Shown one piece after another: positions 35,501 to 48,900 of a DNA stretch of 64,000 nt. The notes under the pieces were generated by a model. It did not search any database, was not told the DNA's origin, and was given only the letters and a program-made list of their open reading frames with translations. Each line of letters begins with the position of its first letter. Positions within the stretch are counted from its first letter, which is position 1. The translations under genes were made by a program, and so were the position numbers. Origin of the DNA: Brachionus rotundiformis (taxonomy: Eukaryota; Rotifera; Eurotatoria; Ploima; Brachionidae); NCBI GenBank assembly GCA_016802295.1, contig JAESIW010000020.1, positions 666,031 to 730,030 of the forward strand. The letters run 5' to 3'.

Positions 35501-38406
35501 TTATCTATTTTTCTCCAACTCTTTAGTGTCTTTTTCAAGATATGAACATCACTATTTTATTTCATATTCTAAGTGGGGCCTAACAAGGGATGTGTACAAC
35601 AGTTTAATGTTACTTGCGTTTTTAGAAGGCCTTCTCATTAAAAAAAATTCTCATTAGGATTCCTGAGGATTCTTTAGGAAAATCTGTGTTTAGGATTCTT
35701 ATAAATTTCTGAAAGGAATCTGAAAAGAATTCTTGCTAATTCTCGTCTTTATTCGGATAAAGTCAGATAAATTAAGATTTTATTTAGGGACCCTGAGTAA
35801 AATTCCTAACAAAACTGAAATTTTAAATCCTGAATAAAATTACGAAATCCTTTATAGAGAGTTAAATGAAATAAATGATAATAAGCAAGGAACCTAAAAG
35901 GAACTTGAATGAACTTTAGTTCAGGAGTTTTTAGGATATTGAACTTGATATATCTCTTTTCTTCAGAATGTTTAGAAAAAAGATTGTTTAGGATTATTTA
36001 AGATGATTAATACATTACTTTGTAAACTTAAACAAAATAAAGATTTAAATGAAAGATTTGTTACGTATGAAATAAACCATTACAAGTATTCAAATTATCA
36101 TTGTTATCTTCACATTCTATTTTGATTTAACTTCTCTATCATTTATGACCCTTTTTAAACTTCAACTACTGAATATAAATAGAGGTGTTAATTCTAAAAA
36201 GGAGTTTCCTCATTATTACAATCTTATTAATAAAGCAACCTAGTTTTTATCTTCACTTATCTCTGAGATTACTCTAAGGTATTCCGGCCAAATTCCCTAG
36301 ACTAACAAAATTTTGAGTATTTTTTTCAATTTTTTATTAGTAAGTGCAAATATCGTTTGATTAGCTCATCTAATAGCTTACAAATGTCTATATTTTAGTC
36401 ATTAATCCTATAAAAAACTATTTTATCCTATTACATGCTGATTTGATAGGAATCTGATAAAAAATTCTAGGTATCCTATTAACAACTAATATTTATTACT
36501 AAGGACCTGTAGGATCAGGTACTGAACTGCGTAAGAATTTAGTCAGAATTTTTATAGTTTTCCAGAGGAAAACTTGATGAGATCCTAGTTAGGATCCTAT
36601 CAAGAATCTGATCTGAGTTTCTTGTCATGTAGACAGATTGTCAGTACTGATCCTTGTGGTACTCCACTATATTCATCCACCCATTCGGACTTGGTCTTAA
36701 AATTTGCTTATCGGTTTATAAAACCATAAAATTTAACTTTAGATAAAAATAAAATTCAAAATATAAAAATTTCTTTATAAAAAGTGCAAAATATTTATGT
36801 CCTGAATTTTGAGGCTTTTAAATATCCCATCTAAAGACTTAAAAAACAAAATTGTGACAGTATATCTTTGAATAAGATATGTTTTGGTAAAACACCTTCA
36901 TTTTCCAAATTCACCTTCACAATTTTTTACTTTATCCAATTTATTTAAAATATCTTTATGTTTTTGAGTAAAATTCTAGTTTAAAAAAATATATCTATTT
37001 GATTATAAGAATATTTTCTTTAAATCTAAAGCAAAAATTTGATGAATTATCTGAAAAATTGACCCAAACAATTGAAGAAAACAATCAGCTTCATTCAAAA
37101 CTGGAAAAAGTTGATTATAATTATGGACTAGGCGATGCAGATGATAATGAATTGTAATTTAAGAATAAAAGCTTTATTTTTCCTATTTTAATTTAAATTT
37201 TTCCAAAGACGAAAGCAAATTCGTCACCATGCCATGCTGGTTTTGGAAGAAAACAAAGCACTTAATGACCAAATAGAAGTTCAGCATGAACAACTACTAG
37301 AGACAAGAAGAAAAACAATAATTGAAAGTATTATTATATATTTTATTATTACATTATTAATAAAAATATTTTTAGTTGGAAATTTATCAAAAAGAATAAT
37401 TGTCATCGAGGCCGAAAAGGACGATCTAAAAAACAACATTGAAAATCTTAAGTTCAACTATGACGAGTTGAACAAAAAGTATACGGACTGCCTAGCTGAA
37501 TCTCAGCGGCGTGTACGCCTACAGGACCATCTTAGCCAAACAGGCGAACTAAAAAAGCAAATTGAAGAGACAGACATTTACTTTAAGTTGGAAAATGAGC
37601 AACATCTGAAAAAAATTGAGAGTCTTGAATATGAAAAAAAAGATTTGAACATAAAAAATAAAAATTTATTAACTGAAAACCGGAAGCTGATTGCCGAGAA
37701 TAAAGTTCTCGATAAAGCTCTCAGGTAATTGAGTTAATTAAAATTTTATATTAGAAAATTAGAAAAAAATTCTACAAGTGACGGAATTGGGCGCAAAATG
37801 CAGCGCAATTTGAAGGATCTGGAAAAGCGTGTGGAATTGTCTGAAATGAAGGAGACCTCGCTCAAAAATGAGATAGCTCAGTTGGGCTCAGAGATTGACA
37901 AGATAAGAAAAGAAAGAGACACTTTTGAGAATATGTACAAGTCAAGTCAGATGGAAGTAAAAAAACACGAGAATAAACAATTGGAAGAAAATGTCAAATT
38001 TGCCAAATTGGAGGACAAATTCGAAGATTATAAGAGAAAAACCAGTGAAAAGCTTTCAAACATTGGTGAAAAGTTGAAGAAAAAAGACTCAGAGTTTTAT
38101 CTCAACAGGCTTGAGTACGAAAAGAGAATAAATGATCTTGTCTGCTTCAACCATAAAAAACAGAATGAAATTGATGAATTGGTACAAGAAAAGAGGTAGT
38201 TTTTGAAATATTTATATTTGGATAAATAGATAAGTTTTATTTAAAGACAGATGGAATGTGAGCTAGAAATGGTATGGCAGACGACCAGCTCCGAAAATCG
38301 TCGAATTAAAGAAGCTCTCTTAGAAAACCTGAGGGGAAAGCCTAGCAGTGAAATTGACTACGGACATGGATCTTCGTTCTACAAATTGTTAATAGATGAT
38401 TTATAA
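32563..38406 (+). CDS. CEP89: CEP89-like coiled-coil protein, copy 1
   Basis: Nine exons: 32563-32610, 32666-33556, 33614-33664, 33910-33993, 37032-37153, 37209-37327, 37376-37724, 37779-38195, 38247-38406; 746 residues (human CEP89 is 783). A basic start (MGFFKKRRGKS) and a disordered region (to about 140) are followed by long coiled coils. Landmarks: YLSPLIAAYDDKIREKE, LLETRRKT, RRVRLQDHLSQTGELKKQIE, ENKVLDKALR, and near the end CELEMVWQTTSSENRR. CEP89 is a distal-appendage protein of centrioles needed for cilia; the assignment rests on order and motif resemblance remembered, not a search. Intron 4 is 3 kb and full of transposon pieces. The splice at 37779 was chosen because it matches the copy at 45.9-51.8 kb. 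Confidence 0.7.
34320..34445 (-). mobile_element. LINE scrap in intron 4
   Basis: Minus strand reads RQRWLGHVPIMKGRNRAL in broken frames, the same C-terminal block as the LINE copies at 19.4 and 48.2 kb. Very short and degraded. Confidence 0.6.
35130..36720 (-). mobile_element. LINE remnant split by AGGATTC-rich repeat
   Basis: On the minus strand the reverse-transcriptase block EYSGVPQGSVL lies at about 36690-36640. The C-terminal part (VRPHLEY-like, IIKIINGYE-like, NLKRTTKV) lies at about 35640-35130, in broken frames. In between, 35640-36620 is mostly imperfect AGGATTC/AAGAATC motifs, like the element at 29705-30604, which appears to have replaced or entered the middle of the LINE. Non-functional. 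Confidence 0.6.
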
Positions 38407-39316
38407 ATTTTTTATACAGAGAGATATGTTATATTTGATAGTTTAATCTTTTAATTTATGTTTAGATTATTTTCCTATTTTTATGTAAACTAGCATCTAG
38501 ATTTTTATCATATTCAAAAAGAATAAAATCTTATATTTTTTAATTGTGAGACCTCTTATCCAGCTATCAAATATTCATACAAGATAATTGGGAAAAAAAA
38601 TTTATAAATTAATTTTTGATTAAATTATGTAGAAAATTGATGTATCTTGCCCATACCATACCATGGCCGGTAAATTTAAAATGAAATTTTTTGGTATTTT
38701 TGTATTATGGAAATTGGAAAATTCAAAAGTGGTTGACTTAATTAATTGTTGATCTCATGACCAGCTTCAATTTGAATGCTTTAGAACTTTTAAATTTGGT
38801 TTTACCAAAGATATGTAAATTGATTGTAGAAACTAGACAAGTTTAACCAACATAAACAAAATAAAAGCATACCATGTCTTACAAATTATATTAAACTATT
38901 TTTAAAGAAATCATTTGATTTATCATTTATGTAATTTTATTTATGTATTTTTTTATTAAAAATATCGAAATATATCCTTCAGATAATTTCAATATGTCGC
39001 GGTAGTCAAAGGAGAATGAGGCACTGTCGGATAGCAACTAAAGTAAAGTGATACATTAGGATATTATTATTATTTATTAATTAACTAATTTAAACTCAAT
39101 CGTATTATTCTAAAAATTTTTTATAAATAATTTGATTTAATTTAAGAAAAAGTTAGAAAAATTCTATTAAATAATTATGTTTTAAATAATTTTCAATTAA
39201 AAAAGTCATGATATTGATTACAATAGTATCTCACCATCTAAAAAATCCATAATTATTTAACTTACTATTTAATAAATTAAAATTTAAGACAAATATTGAG
39301 GTTTAGTGCCTCGGGT
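38407..39316. other. AT-rich spacer, no gene seen
   Basis: Nothing recognised. 38625-38720 (TTTTTGATTAAATTATGTAG...) resembles the sequence around the intron 2/exon 3 junction of the upstream gene (33592-33720), a possible partial duplication. Confidence 0.4.
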
Positions 39317-39561
39317 TGTTACCTACTTAGGTTTGAGTGGGTGATTTAATAAAAAGATTTGAGTTATGTTGGGCCTTCGGGTCTAGTTTATTTATCAAAA
39401 ACAATGTGTTTGTTTAAGTGGGACAGAAAAGTGATGAAAATTAGAAAAAAAGAAAGCATGTTTAGTGTAACTTTTATTAGTCCTTCACTTGAGTGAAGTT
39501 CTAATGAAAGTTACACAATTTATGCAGGTTTGTTAAGGTAGTTGTGATTAAAACCACAACA
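39317..39561 (-). repeat. candidate LTR (245 bp) with polypurine tract
   Basis: On the minus strand the segment starts TGTTGTGGTTTT and ends GTAGGTAACA, giving TGTT...AACA ends. A purine-rich GAGGGGAAGG lies directly before it, where a polypurine tract would prime plus-strand DNA. It contains AATAAA and a long hairpin (39469-39511). No matching second LTR was found in the window. Confidence 0.45.
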
Positions 39562-39743
39562 TACCTTCCCCTCGAATAACTTTTTTCCCAAAATTTTAGA
39601 CAAAATTACAGTTTTTAACAAAAAAATAAAGGTTTGAGTTGGAAAAAGTTTAATAAACAAAATTTAAAGTTTAAATTAATTGGTAAATTAACAAAATTAA
39701 AGATTGACAACAATTAAGTTTTAACTTCAGTATTATTTTTTAA

Positions 39744-39971
39744 TTACAATTTGAAGGAAACAAAACAACAAAAATAAGCAATATTAACAAATTTGAACAA
39801 TTTGAAAAGTTTGAAAAGTTTCACCGCTTGTTCATATCTCCATTTGATCTCTAGTGCGTAAATATTCATGTCGGCTTTGGCTTTTTCAGCCTCTAACTCG
39901 CTCATTTTTTGTTTTAATGCCTCGATCTCAATTTTTAATTCATTAATTTCGTCGTCTTTGAGTAAAACCAC
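39744..39971 (-). pseudogene. coiled-coil ORF next to candidate LTR
   Basis: Minus-strand open frame reading DDEINELKIEIEALKQKMSE and continuing helical, then a run of LFK repeats. It lies just inside the candidate 3' LTR and could be the end of a degraded retrotransposon gene, or an unrelated coiled-coil exon. No Met other than an alternative start is evident. Confidence 0.3.
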
Positions 39972-40324
39972 AACACAAATACAAATAAAAAAAAATTTTT
40001 CTTAATTTTTAGGAGCCGATTCGATGGACATTGAAGTGTCGTCATGGTTTCAAATTTTCAGACATGGGTCAAACGATCCTTTAATTGTAGAAATGGAGGC
40101 TGCATATTTTTCTATTTTATCGGCATCTTATAATTGACGATCAACTCAAAATTTCATTTCAATTCAAATGTTTTATCCTTAGATATAATGATAAATTTGT
40201 AATTTAATACAAATAGTTTTAATGTAACACGCTTTGCATTTTTATTTTAAATAATTTAAAAAAAAATTGATTTTTAAGTTTGTAAATTTAAAAGCTCATT
40301 TTTTTTCATTTTTTTTATTAATTA

Positions 40325-40742
40325 AAAGAGTATTGGGAATAAAGAAATTTTCAAGAATTAGACCTCTGTTAGAAACCTTGCACTTAGAGATGGTTGAACA
40401 ACTTTACATGAGACACAAGGTATTCTTTTTAAAGCAATTAAAAAATAGCTCAGTTTGTTGGATTATCTTGACTTTCCTTCGCGATAACTATAAAGAGTTT
40501 GATCAGAAAAATATCTCCTTTTGCAAACAACTAAATAATATGGAGAAAAAAACTCACGTATTAAGCATATTGATGTAATGGACTATAGTTTGAAGACTTC
40601 TCTAGCAATAATTGATCATTTATTTATCGAAGAAAATCATAGTCTAGTTGATTCAATTAAATTTATTGTGGCAAAAATCAAATTAAATATGGAATTAAAC
40701 TTAGCTTACTTTAAATTTTATTATTTATTAAATGATCTTTAA
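40325..40742 (+). mobile_element. LINE ORF2 C-terminal fragment
   Basis: Plus strand reads KRVLGIKKFSRIRPLLETLH, then MVEQLYMRHKVFFLKQLKN, as in the C-terminus of CR1/L2-like LINEs. After a stop at 40576 the homology continues one frame over (HSLVDSIKFIVAKI). Dead. Confidence 0.65.
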
Positions 40743-40889
40743 AAGATAGATTTTTATTAGTAATTGTGTTTTTTTTCTTTTTATTTCTTTTAAATTTATA
40801 TATACTTTAATTTGTCCATGGGACTTAAACTCAAACTTAAATAAATAAATAAATATTTGTATTTAATTATAAATTTATCATGAATACCA

Positions 40890-41095
40890 ACAGACAGAAT
40901 TCCTAGAGTTGCACTATTTTGGACATTTCAAGGAAAAAGAAATGCTGGAAGACCTGGAGGAGAACAGTTGAAAGAGATCTGAGAGAGAGGCAACTCACAT
41001 GGGGGAAAAGCAGAAATTGTCGCTAAGGATAGGGTCGAATGGAGGAGACGTGTCGACGTCTTATGGTCCGCTGGGAGTAGAAGATAGAAGAAGAA
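40890..41095 (+). mobile_element. second LINE 3' fragment
   Basis: Plus strand reads GKRNAGRPGGEQLKE and then, in shifted frames, AEIVAKDRVEWRRRVDVLWS, the GRP...WRRTVE...LTW..AE tail of non-LTR elements. Frameshifted, dead. Confidence 0.75.
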
Positions 41096-41605
41096 CAAAA
41101 TTATCATAATATCCAAAGTTAAACTCTTTGAATTGAAATGACATTTGATCATTTGGATTGATCGTCAACTTCAAATGTCATTTTATCGACCTTCATTGAC
41201 TACAGCATAGCTCAAATTCTAAGATTTTGTTGATCAAAAAATATCTTAGGTTGAGCACCGATTAAATGTCAAATTATCATGAAGTTCAAATAATTCTATT
41301 AATTATAAAATTTACAATTTATATCTTATGATTGTATTTAATTTATTTCAAAATTTTTTTCAGATTTTTTTTCAGCGACCTCGAAATTAAGCATTAATAT
41401 AAAATTAATAAATTAGACTTTTTTAAATGAAAATACACTTTTTCTTTTAATTAATTTGATCAAAAAATTTTTCTTCATGATCCTTTTTCCAAAGGCACTA
41501 ATTATAAAATAATTATATGTCTGTTTGACTTGATCCTACAAAAAAATTGTTCCATAGCCTTGAGCTCAAATGAAAGAAAATCATAATTTAAATTTTGAAA
41601 GTAAA

Positions 41606-43493
41606 ATGAGACAATTGATATGGTCTTTGGCTATTATGGTGCTATTTGCTGACCAAATAGTTTGTAATTACCTAAAAACAATGTTTTTTTCGGAAACCCC
41701 GCTGTGTACCAGCGAATTAGAGTGCCGCAAAAATTCACTCAAACTGGACAGCTACTGCTCGACATGCACTGTAATTATACCAATGGTAAAATTTTTGATT
41801 TTAACTGGTCAGACCAAAGTATTGGAAAAAATGGCTTTGATTATATGTGTTGGTCCCGATTTTTCGAACAAAAAAATGTGCCAGGATATCATCAATACCT
41901 ACAAGTCCAGTGTTTACAAAGTTCTCTTAAAGACTCCGCTTTCAGATGAAGAACTTTGCTTTTCCTTTCTTGAGTGCAAATCTGTGGAAAACAAGGCTCT
42001 TAATTGGACCATTGCATTACCTGATACAAAAAAGCCTGAACCAATTCAGCCTCAAAAACCTTTGGTAATTAAATTCTAAAATTTATTCTCAAAATTTATT
42101 CAATTTAATTATTTTGAAGCCTTTTTTTCCAACTATTCGAATACTTCACTTGACAGATATTCATTTTGATTTGGAATACAAGCCTGGATCGCTGGCTGAC
42201 TGTGACCAAATTTTATGCTGTCGTAATGAAAGCTCTTCAATGAATAAGTCAAGTTCAGAAGAGCGTTTGGCTGGCGCATGGGGAGACTATAGATATTGTG
42301 GTTTACCACAGTGGACACTTGAGTCCATGTTTAACCATATATCAAAAAATGAAAAGGTTTTTGCTTTAAATATTTGTCTTAGAATATTTTAAATAAAATT
42401 TTAAGTATGATTTTATATATTGGACTGGAGATCTTGGTCCACATAGTGTATGGGAAGACTCCAAAGAAAATCAGCTGGAATACTTTAAAAAATTGCGGCA
42501 AATGTTTTCAAAATATTTTCCAAATAAGAAAATATACTCAACAGTAGGGAATCATGACACTGAGCCAGATAACTTGTATCCATTTATGAGACCACAAAGC
42601 ATGTCATGGCTTTACGATGCTCTTTGGCCAGATTGGAAAAAGTTTGGAGCGCCTGAAACTGAAAAAAAGTCTATTCTAAAGTAAAGTAGACATCTTTAAG
42701 GCTTGGGCTTTCCAAATTGGATTAATTTTTCAAATAATTAAGTAGAGGAGCTTTTTATACAATTGAGCTGATGCCTGGTCTGAGACTTTTTTCTCTAAAC
42801 AACGCCTACTGCTATGCATACAATTTTTGGCTATTTATCAACTCAGTAGACCCTTTTGATCAGCTGAAATTTTTGGTAAAAACTTTGCAAGAAAGTGAGA
42901 ACAAGGGCGAGAAAGTGCATATTATTGGCCACATAAATCCATCCGGATGCATGAGATCTTTTAGTGAAAACTATTACAGAATAGTCAATCGGTACGAATC
43001 GACCATAGTTGGTCAATTTTTTGGTCACACTCATAATGACCAATTTGAGATTTTTTATGATTTAGAGAATTTAAAACGCCCAGTGGGCATAGCCTACATG
43101 ACAGGTAGTATAACAACATATCCATTGATGAATCCGGCTTACCGTATTTTCGAAATTGATGGAGAATATGCTTCAAGTAGCTACCAAATATTGGACTATG
43201 AGACTTACTTCATGAATTTGAGTGACGCCAACTTGAGGCCACAATCGGCACCAATTTGGCACAAGGAATACTCGGCTAAAAGTGCTTACAACTTAAAGAG
43301 CCTTTTGCCAAGTGAATGGAATAACTTTATTGAAACTTTGTGGAACGATGTCTTTAATCCAAAATTTGATCTTTTGTATAAGCATTTTTCAAAGTCATAT
43401 GATCAAAAGATAGATTGTGATTTTAAATGTAGGCGTAGCTTTTTGTGCAAATTTAAACAGGCTAGATCTGACTTTTTTATAAAATGTTATTAG
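41606..43493 (+). CDS. SMPD1: acid sphingomyelinase
   Basis: Four exons: 41606-42064, 42120-42356, 42406-42680, 42743-43493; 573 residues (human 631). The enzyme cleaves sphingomyelin to ceramide and phosphocholine in lysosomes or outside the cell. A signal peptide (MRQLIWSLAIMVLFADQIVC) favours this Met over the in-frame one 36 bp upstream. A saposin-B domain with six Cys follows (about 30-130), then the metallophosphoesterase. Zinc and catalytic residues are all present: D166 and H168 (LTDIH), D241 and H245 (WTGDLGPH), N281 and H282 (GNHD), H387 (IIGHINP), H419 and H421 (FFGHTH). The C-terminal Cys-rich tail is present. It lies between the two CEP89-like copies on the same strand. Confidence 0.95.
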
Positions 43494-44984
43494 ATAATAA
43501 ATTTTGTTACAAGTTATTTTTAGTTAATAAAGTCAAATGTCAAATCAAAGTCTTTATTTGACTTAACTTTTGACTCTAATTCAAAAATTTTTTTTCAAAA
43601 TTAACAAAATGAACAAATGAACAAGATCAAAACTAACCCTTCTATTTATTTCTAGCGTTCTGTATTAGCTTTACCAACTAAATAATATTTACAATTTTAT
43701 TTTGAATAACTGAGTTTTTGACTTAATTTGCTTGGTAACAAAATTCTCGTCAGCTGGTCCAGAATGAGTTTTGGAAAGAATGAAAAAAATTTATTAAAAT
43801 TTAAAATTTAGTTCTGTTCGTTTGTTCGAAAATTCAAAATGGTATTTTTTGGAATTTTTTCTAAAATATATTCCAAAGCTTTGCGGTTAAGCTCAACAAT
43901 ATCTTGCGACCAATTAGCCCGGTCGAAAAACATTTTTAATTTATAGATCTGTAAGACACTTGATAAGTAATAGCTGCTCATGAACTGAATTGGTTTCTGG
44001 CGAGTATTTTATTTGGCATTTCTTCAATAATTTCAATGAATAACTTAAATTATGAATAAATGAATAATTTTTTCTTTCCAAAACAAAAGCTGAAAGTAAT
44101 TTTGAATTAAATGAATTAATTTTCATACCATTTATTTATAAAATTTGTTATAAATACTCCTCATTAGATTTTCTAAATTTTTTTGTTCTAAATTACAGTT
44201 CTTCGGAATTTATGTCTATTTAATTATAGATATTTTTAAACCATCATCTAAATTGAAGAAAAAATTTGTTTATTAGTCCTTCTTTTTTAAAATTTAATTT
44301 TTAATTTAAAAGTTTTCGGCTTATTAAAAAAAATATTGAAAAAGTTCGATATTTTTGTTTTAAAATCAAAAAATCTAAATATTCTTTAAGCCTGATTTAA
44401 TCTATTTAATTTCTTGGTTAAAAGAATATAAAAGCAAATCAAATTATTTTTTTTAATAAAATAAACTTCAAACATAATCAATCATTTTGATAAACAAAAT
44501 CAGTAATCAATTTAAGTCTTATTAAAATTTTACATTTTGTCTTTTGTCTACATCAGGAAAATCTTCATTTCCTTCTCTACAGATGGACCAATTTTTATCC
44601 TTTGACAGTAATCGATTTTAAAAAAATATAAAGTATTCATTTCCTTTAACAAGACTCTATAAGCACTTAAGAAAGTTGTCACTTTTTTAAGTTTTCATCT
44701 TGTAAAAAAATTATGTTTGGCCAAGATTTAAAAATTTGTCAAGAAATAAAATATGAAGAGAATTGGATTTTCGCAAAAGTTGCAGCAACGACAGTGGGTC
44801 GAGCGCGTGTCACCGATATAAAAAAATCCTAATTGTCTATTTTCCTAACATCTTCAGAAGAGTTTTTTTGATCTTTCGACGCCCAACACTAATTAGCATT
44901 AATTTACTTTATAATTTTATTGAATTTTTTCATAAAAAATTATAAGATTCTTAAATTTAATTTAATTAATGTTTAAACTAGTTT
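43494..44984. other. intergenic, repeat traces only
   Basis: AT-rich. The stretch 44480-44560 (CAGTAATCAATTTAAGTC...TTTTGTCTACATCAGGAAAA) is a copy of the dispersed repeat also found inside 50100-50240 and at 63810-63895. No gene seen. Confidence 0.5.
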
Positions 44985-45335
44985 CCATTTGGGGCGCTTT
45001 ATTTATAGGGTCTCGTCAATTAATGGTTTAAAGCTACCGGTCGATTGAGTTTCCACTACATAAAACTTCCAGCTGGTTCCATTCATTCGCCAAATTTTTT
45101 CCAAAGAATTTGTATCTTTGAGTACAGTTCCTTTTTTATTTTGAACGGTTGGCCTTTGCTCCATCTGCTTAAAAATGTGAGTGGAAACTACCAACTGATC
45201 TGGTCAATTTTTAAACATGGCATTCCTTGTACGCCTCTCGGTCAATTTGATAAATTTGAAGACTTAAGTCTCACCAAAGTTAAGACTGTTGTAAACCAGT
45301 GGAACACGCGCTGTTCATCCTATAGAGTTTAGATA
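44985..45335 (-). mobile_element. LINE C-terminal fragment
   Basis: Minus strand, in two frames, gives a segment reading LTLVRLKSSNLSN and later the tail KNLANEWNQLEV...SIDRFKPLID, the RVV..WN.LP...FK..LD end of Jockey/CR1-like elements. Degraded. Confidence 0.5.
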
Positions 45336-45925
45336 TCTATTTTATATTTTTTAAATTCAATTTATAAAGTTAAAAATTATTTAATAGACAATTTCTCCGA
45401 AAATAATGTAAATAAATAAATCCACCAATTTGAAATTATTTTTTTATTTTTAGTCAAGTGGGTTTTTTAAAATTTTAATTTAAAAATAGTTATCTAAAAA
45501 GTGAAATAGCTCATTTTTAAACTTATTACCTTTTAATTTAGTTTAAGATTTAAAAAAATAAATTAAAAAAATTATTCTCCTTTTTCTCTTTGTTTGACTA
45601 AATTCAATTAATTTTCTCAATTTGGTTTAAATGATAAATTTTCTAATTAAGACCCAAAAAAAAAACACTAAAACCATAACTACAACAATTAAAGAAGCCT
45701 TATAAACTTGAAGCTAAATTTAAAACAAATAATCCTTTGACCATATCCAAAAATCACTAAAAATGTTACCTTAAATGAAGATTACACAATTATTAATTTA
45801 ATTTTTATACGTAACTATGACGATAAAAATTAAAGTCTTAAATAATAAAATTTCCCTTTAAAAATCATAATTTAACTCTAGTGTATGTCGACAACATTAT
45901 ATACCAATTTATAATACCTTTAAAA

Positions 45926-48900
45926 ATGGGTTTATTTGATCGCTTGTTTAAAAAAAGGTCTTCAAGTCAAGTATGCTAATTGATTTTTATTTAATTTTAA
46001 AATAATAATTATTTTTGAGTAGCCTTTGGATAAAAAGCAGCCCAAGAACTTGGCTAAAAATACCAGCTTGCCTAATTTGAATAAGACAGACTCCAATTTG
46101 AAGAGCCTTGGGCAAGTAACTGAGCAGGTTGAGTCAGACGATGAGCAAACAAATGTAAGCTCTACTTTGCCAACCAAAAACCAATCTTACATTGACTCGA
46201 ACGCCAGCAAAGTAAAAACTGACTACGAGTCTAGTAGTGAAAGTAGCAGCAAGTCTAGAAATGATCTCGATTTCCTTAACACACTTACTGGCACAAATAG
46301 AACAAACCAAGAGCAAGAGAGGGACTCCGAAAGCATGACCTCGGTCTCCTCTCATTCCACTGTGCCCATAAAGTCATCTCTAAAAAAAGATAACTTGAAT
46401 AAAAGCCTAGGCGATAGATTCAAAGATACCAATCACAAAAATGTAGATGCCAATGGTCAAAATACCACGGAGATTTTGTTTAAGACCAATAGCTCCACTA
46501 ATCAATCAGTTACTTTTCGTGAGCCAGAGTCCGAAATTTTGAAAGTCAACCAAAAAGCTTATGGTAGCAAAAATATGGAAAATTCAGAATTGAGGAAAAA
46601 AATTGAGATTTTAGAGAAAGAGATACTGGAACGTGATGAAATGTTAAAAAAAAATGCCGATGATATGATAATTAAGTTTCATGATGATATGAGCAAAAAC
46701 ATTAAAAGTGACACTGAAAAGCAAGAATTGATTCAAGTTCTTGTCTCAAAGCAGCAAGAGAGCAATGAAAAGTTAATTAATGAGCAAAAGAAAATGATTG
46801 AATTTTTAAATTTAAAGTGCAAAAATTTCCAAAAAGAAATTAAAAGCTTAAAAAAATCAAAAATTGGTAAGAAGAATATTTTATAACATTTAGCTATATT
46901 TTAAAATGGTATTTTGTTTCAAGATGGAGTGCTTAATGGTCAAGTTGAGTATTTAGAAGAGGAGAATCTCAAATTAAAAGAGTTCATTCGTAGACAGAAT
47001 ACAGAATTGAACTTTTATTATACCAATTATGGAAAAATGAACGTAAATATTAACAAAAATATATTTATTTAAGTTCAAAAAAGATAATATAGAACTAAAA
47101 TATCAATTATTTAATAATTACAAATTAATTTAGGATATTTTAAGTAAATTTTGTGAGAGAAAATATTCAATTTCATCATCCAAACAGAATTCATTTAAAT
47201 ACTACTTGAAAAAGGCATACTTTTTACGGTAATTAATCTATTCCAAGTCAGAAGTGGCAATTTTGAAATTTTCCTTTATAATATGCATCAAGCTAATTAA
47301 AAAATTATCATTGAAAATCTTAACCATTTTTAATCTCAAATTAGTAAGATTTTTCTTTCGCAATATAATTACCAAAGAATAAAGATACATCATATTTTTA
47401 AAGAAATTCAAAAAGTCATTCAAAATTGATTAATGGCTCATGTTCCGTCTTTTTCTATATAAATGAACTATTAAGCATATATATTTACTACAAATACACT
47501 AAAGGCCATGATGGAAAGAGTTCCGAAGATGGTTCATTTCAGAAAATAATCAGTAAATAAATCTTGAAACAGTATTAATTATTAATTTTCTCTAAAGCCG
47601 AGTTGGTTAAATTTAAACATTTGGAGAATACAAAAGTAGAAAGCTTAGCATATTAAAATTTCTAGATTATTTACAGGATCTGACCAAATACTATTCAATT
47701 AACCTTGACGAGTTTAGTTTTGTACCAACTGTCACTACAGCTATGTCAAAACTAGCAACAAAATATTTTTCAAAAATTAATGAATTTAATACAGTTGAGC
47801 CTAAATTGTATAATTTTTTTGAAAATATTTTGCAAAAATAAATAACCAATCTTGTTCTTGTAAGCATTATCTAAAATGGAAGATTAAACTTGTGCGCGCT
47901 GTTCAAGAATAAAAAAATTAAGGTTTTTTTCTTATACACACATTAGATGCGTATTTTTCAAGTTGTGTGCTCATCAGGAACTATATATCTTGGTCATACT
48001 TAAGTGTGTGGTGATATAATATTCCCTTATTTTAAATCTATAACTACATAAAGGACATCAAAGTCAGCAATCTACCCATTATCAGGATTCAGAACAATTA
48101 AGTATATAATATCAGTAAATTAGTTGTATTGAGTCTCCTAAGTTTTTTTTTCCTTATTCACTCCTTGTGGAGCATAGAGTCATTACTTTTGATTTCCATT
48201 CAAATCGATTTTTGCCTTTACTCATGCTTCTCCCCATGTCATTACCATTTCGATGAGCTCTTTTGTGATTGTTGACCTCCATGTTACTGCTGGTCGTCCT
48301 ACCTTACGTCGCCATTGATGTGTCCATTGATAGGCCCTTTTTGGTATCCGTGTATCTTTCATTCTAAGTACATGCCCAAGCCATCGCAGCCTTTTGTTCT
48401 TAATGAATTGACTTAATGGCTCTGATTTTGTCATCCTGTATAGGTCAAAATTCGACAATGTCTCAGGCCAGTGTATCCTGAGAATCCTCCGCAGGCTTAC
48501 AGTGTGGAAGGTGTTAAGGCTTTTTCTGTCAGATTCACTCATCCCCCAACATTCACTTCCGTACATAAATGTTGCTTTTACTACACTGTTGTATAGTTTA
48601 AGTTTTGACCTAATATTTTAGAAAAATATAAATAATTTAACATGTTAGGTGATCAGCGTTGATCAAACTAAGAGACTAGTCAAAATATATGACAAAGTAC
48701 ATAAGAGTTTCAATATGAACATGAATTTGTCAATTTTTAGTTTATATTAATAAAGAAGAACACAATTGTGTTTCTCTTTTTAGTGAGGACTTTTTCTCTA
48801 TCAATTAGAACCTTGAAAAAGTCTTTGACATTCGTACGAATTTGCTCAGTCCCCATTCTCTTTATAATAAGCACCATGAATAAAGTTTATTCGTAAAATT

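Noticed and set aside
37755..37778. A 30-bp intron in CEP89-like copy 1
   Set aside because: An acceptor 24 bp further on gives a normal 54-bp intron and matches the splice in copy 2, so the ultra-short intron is not needed.
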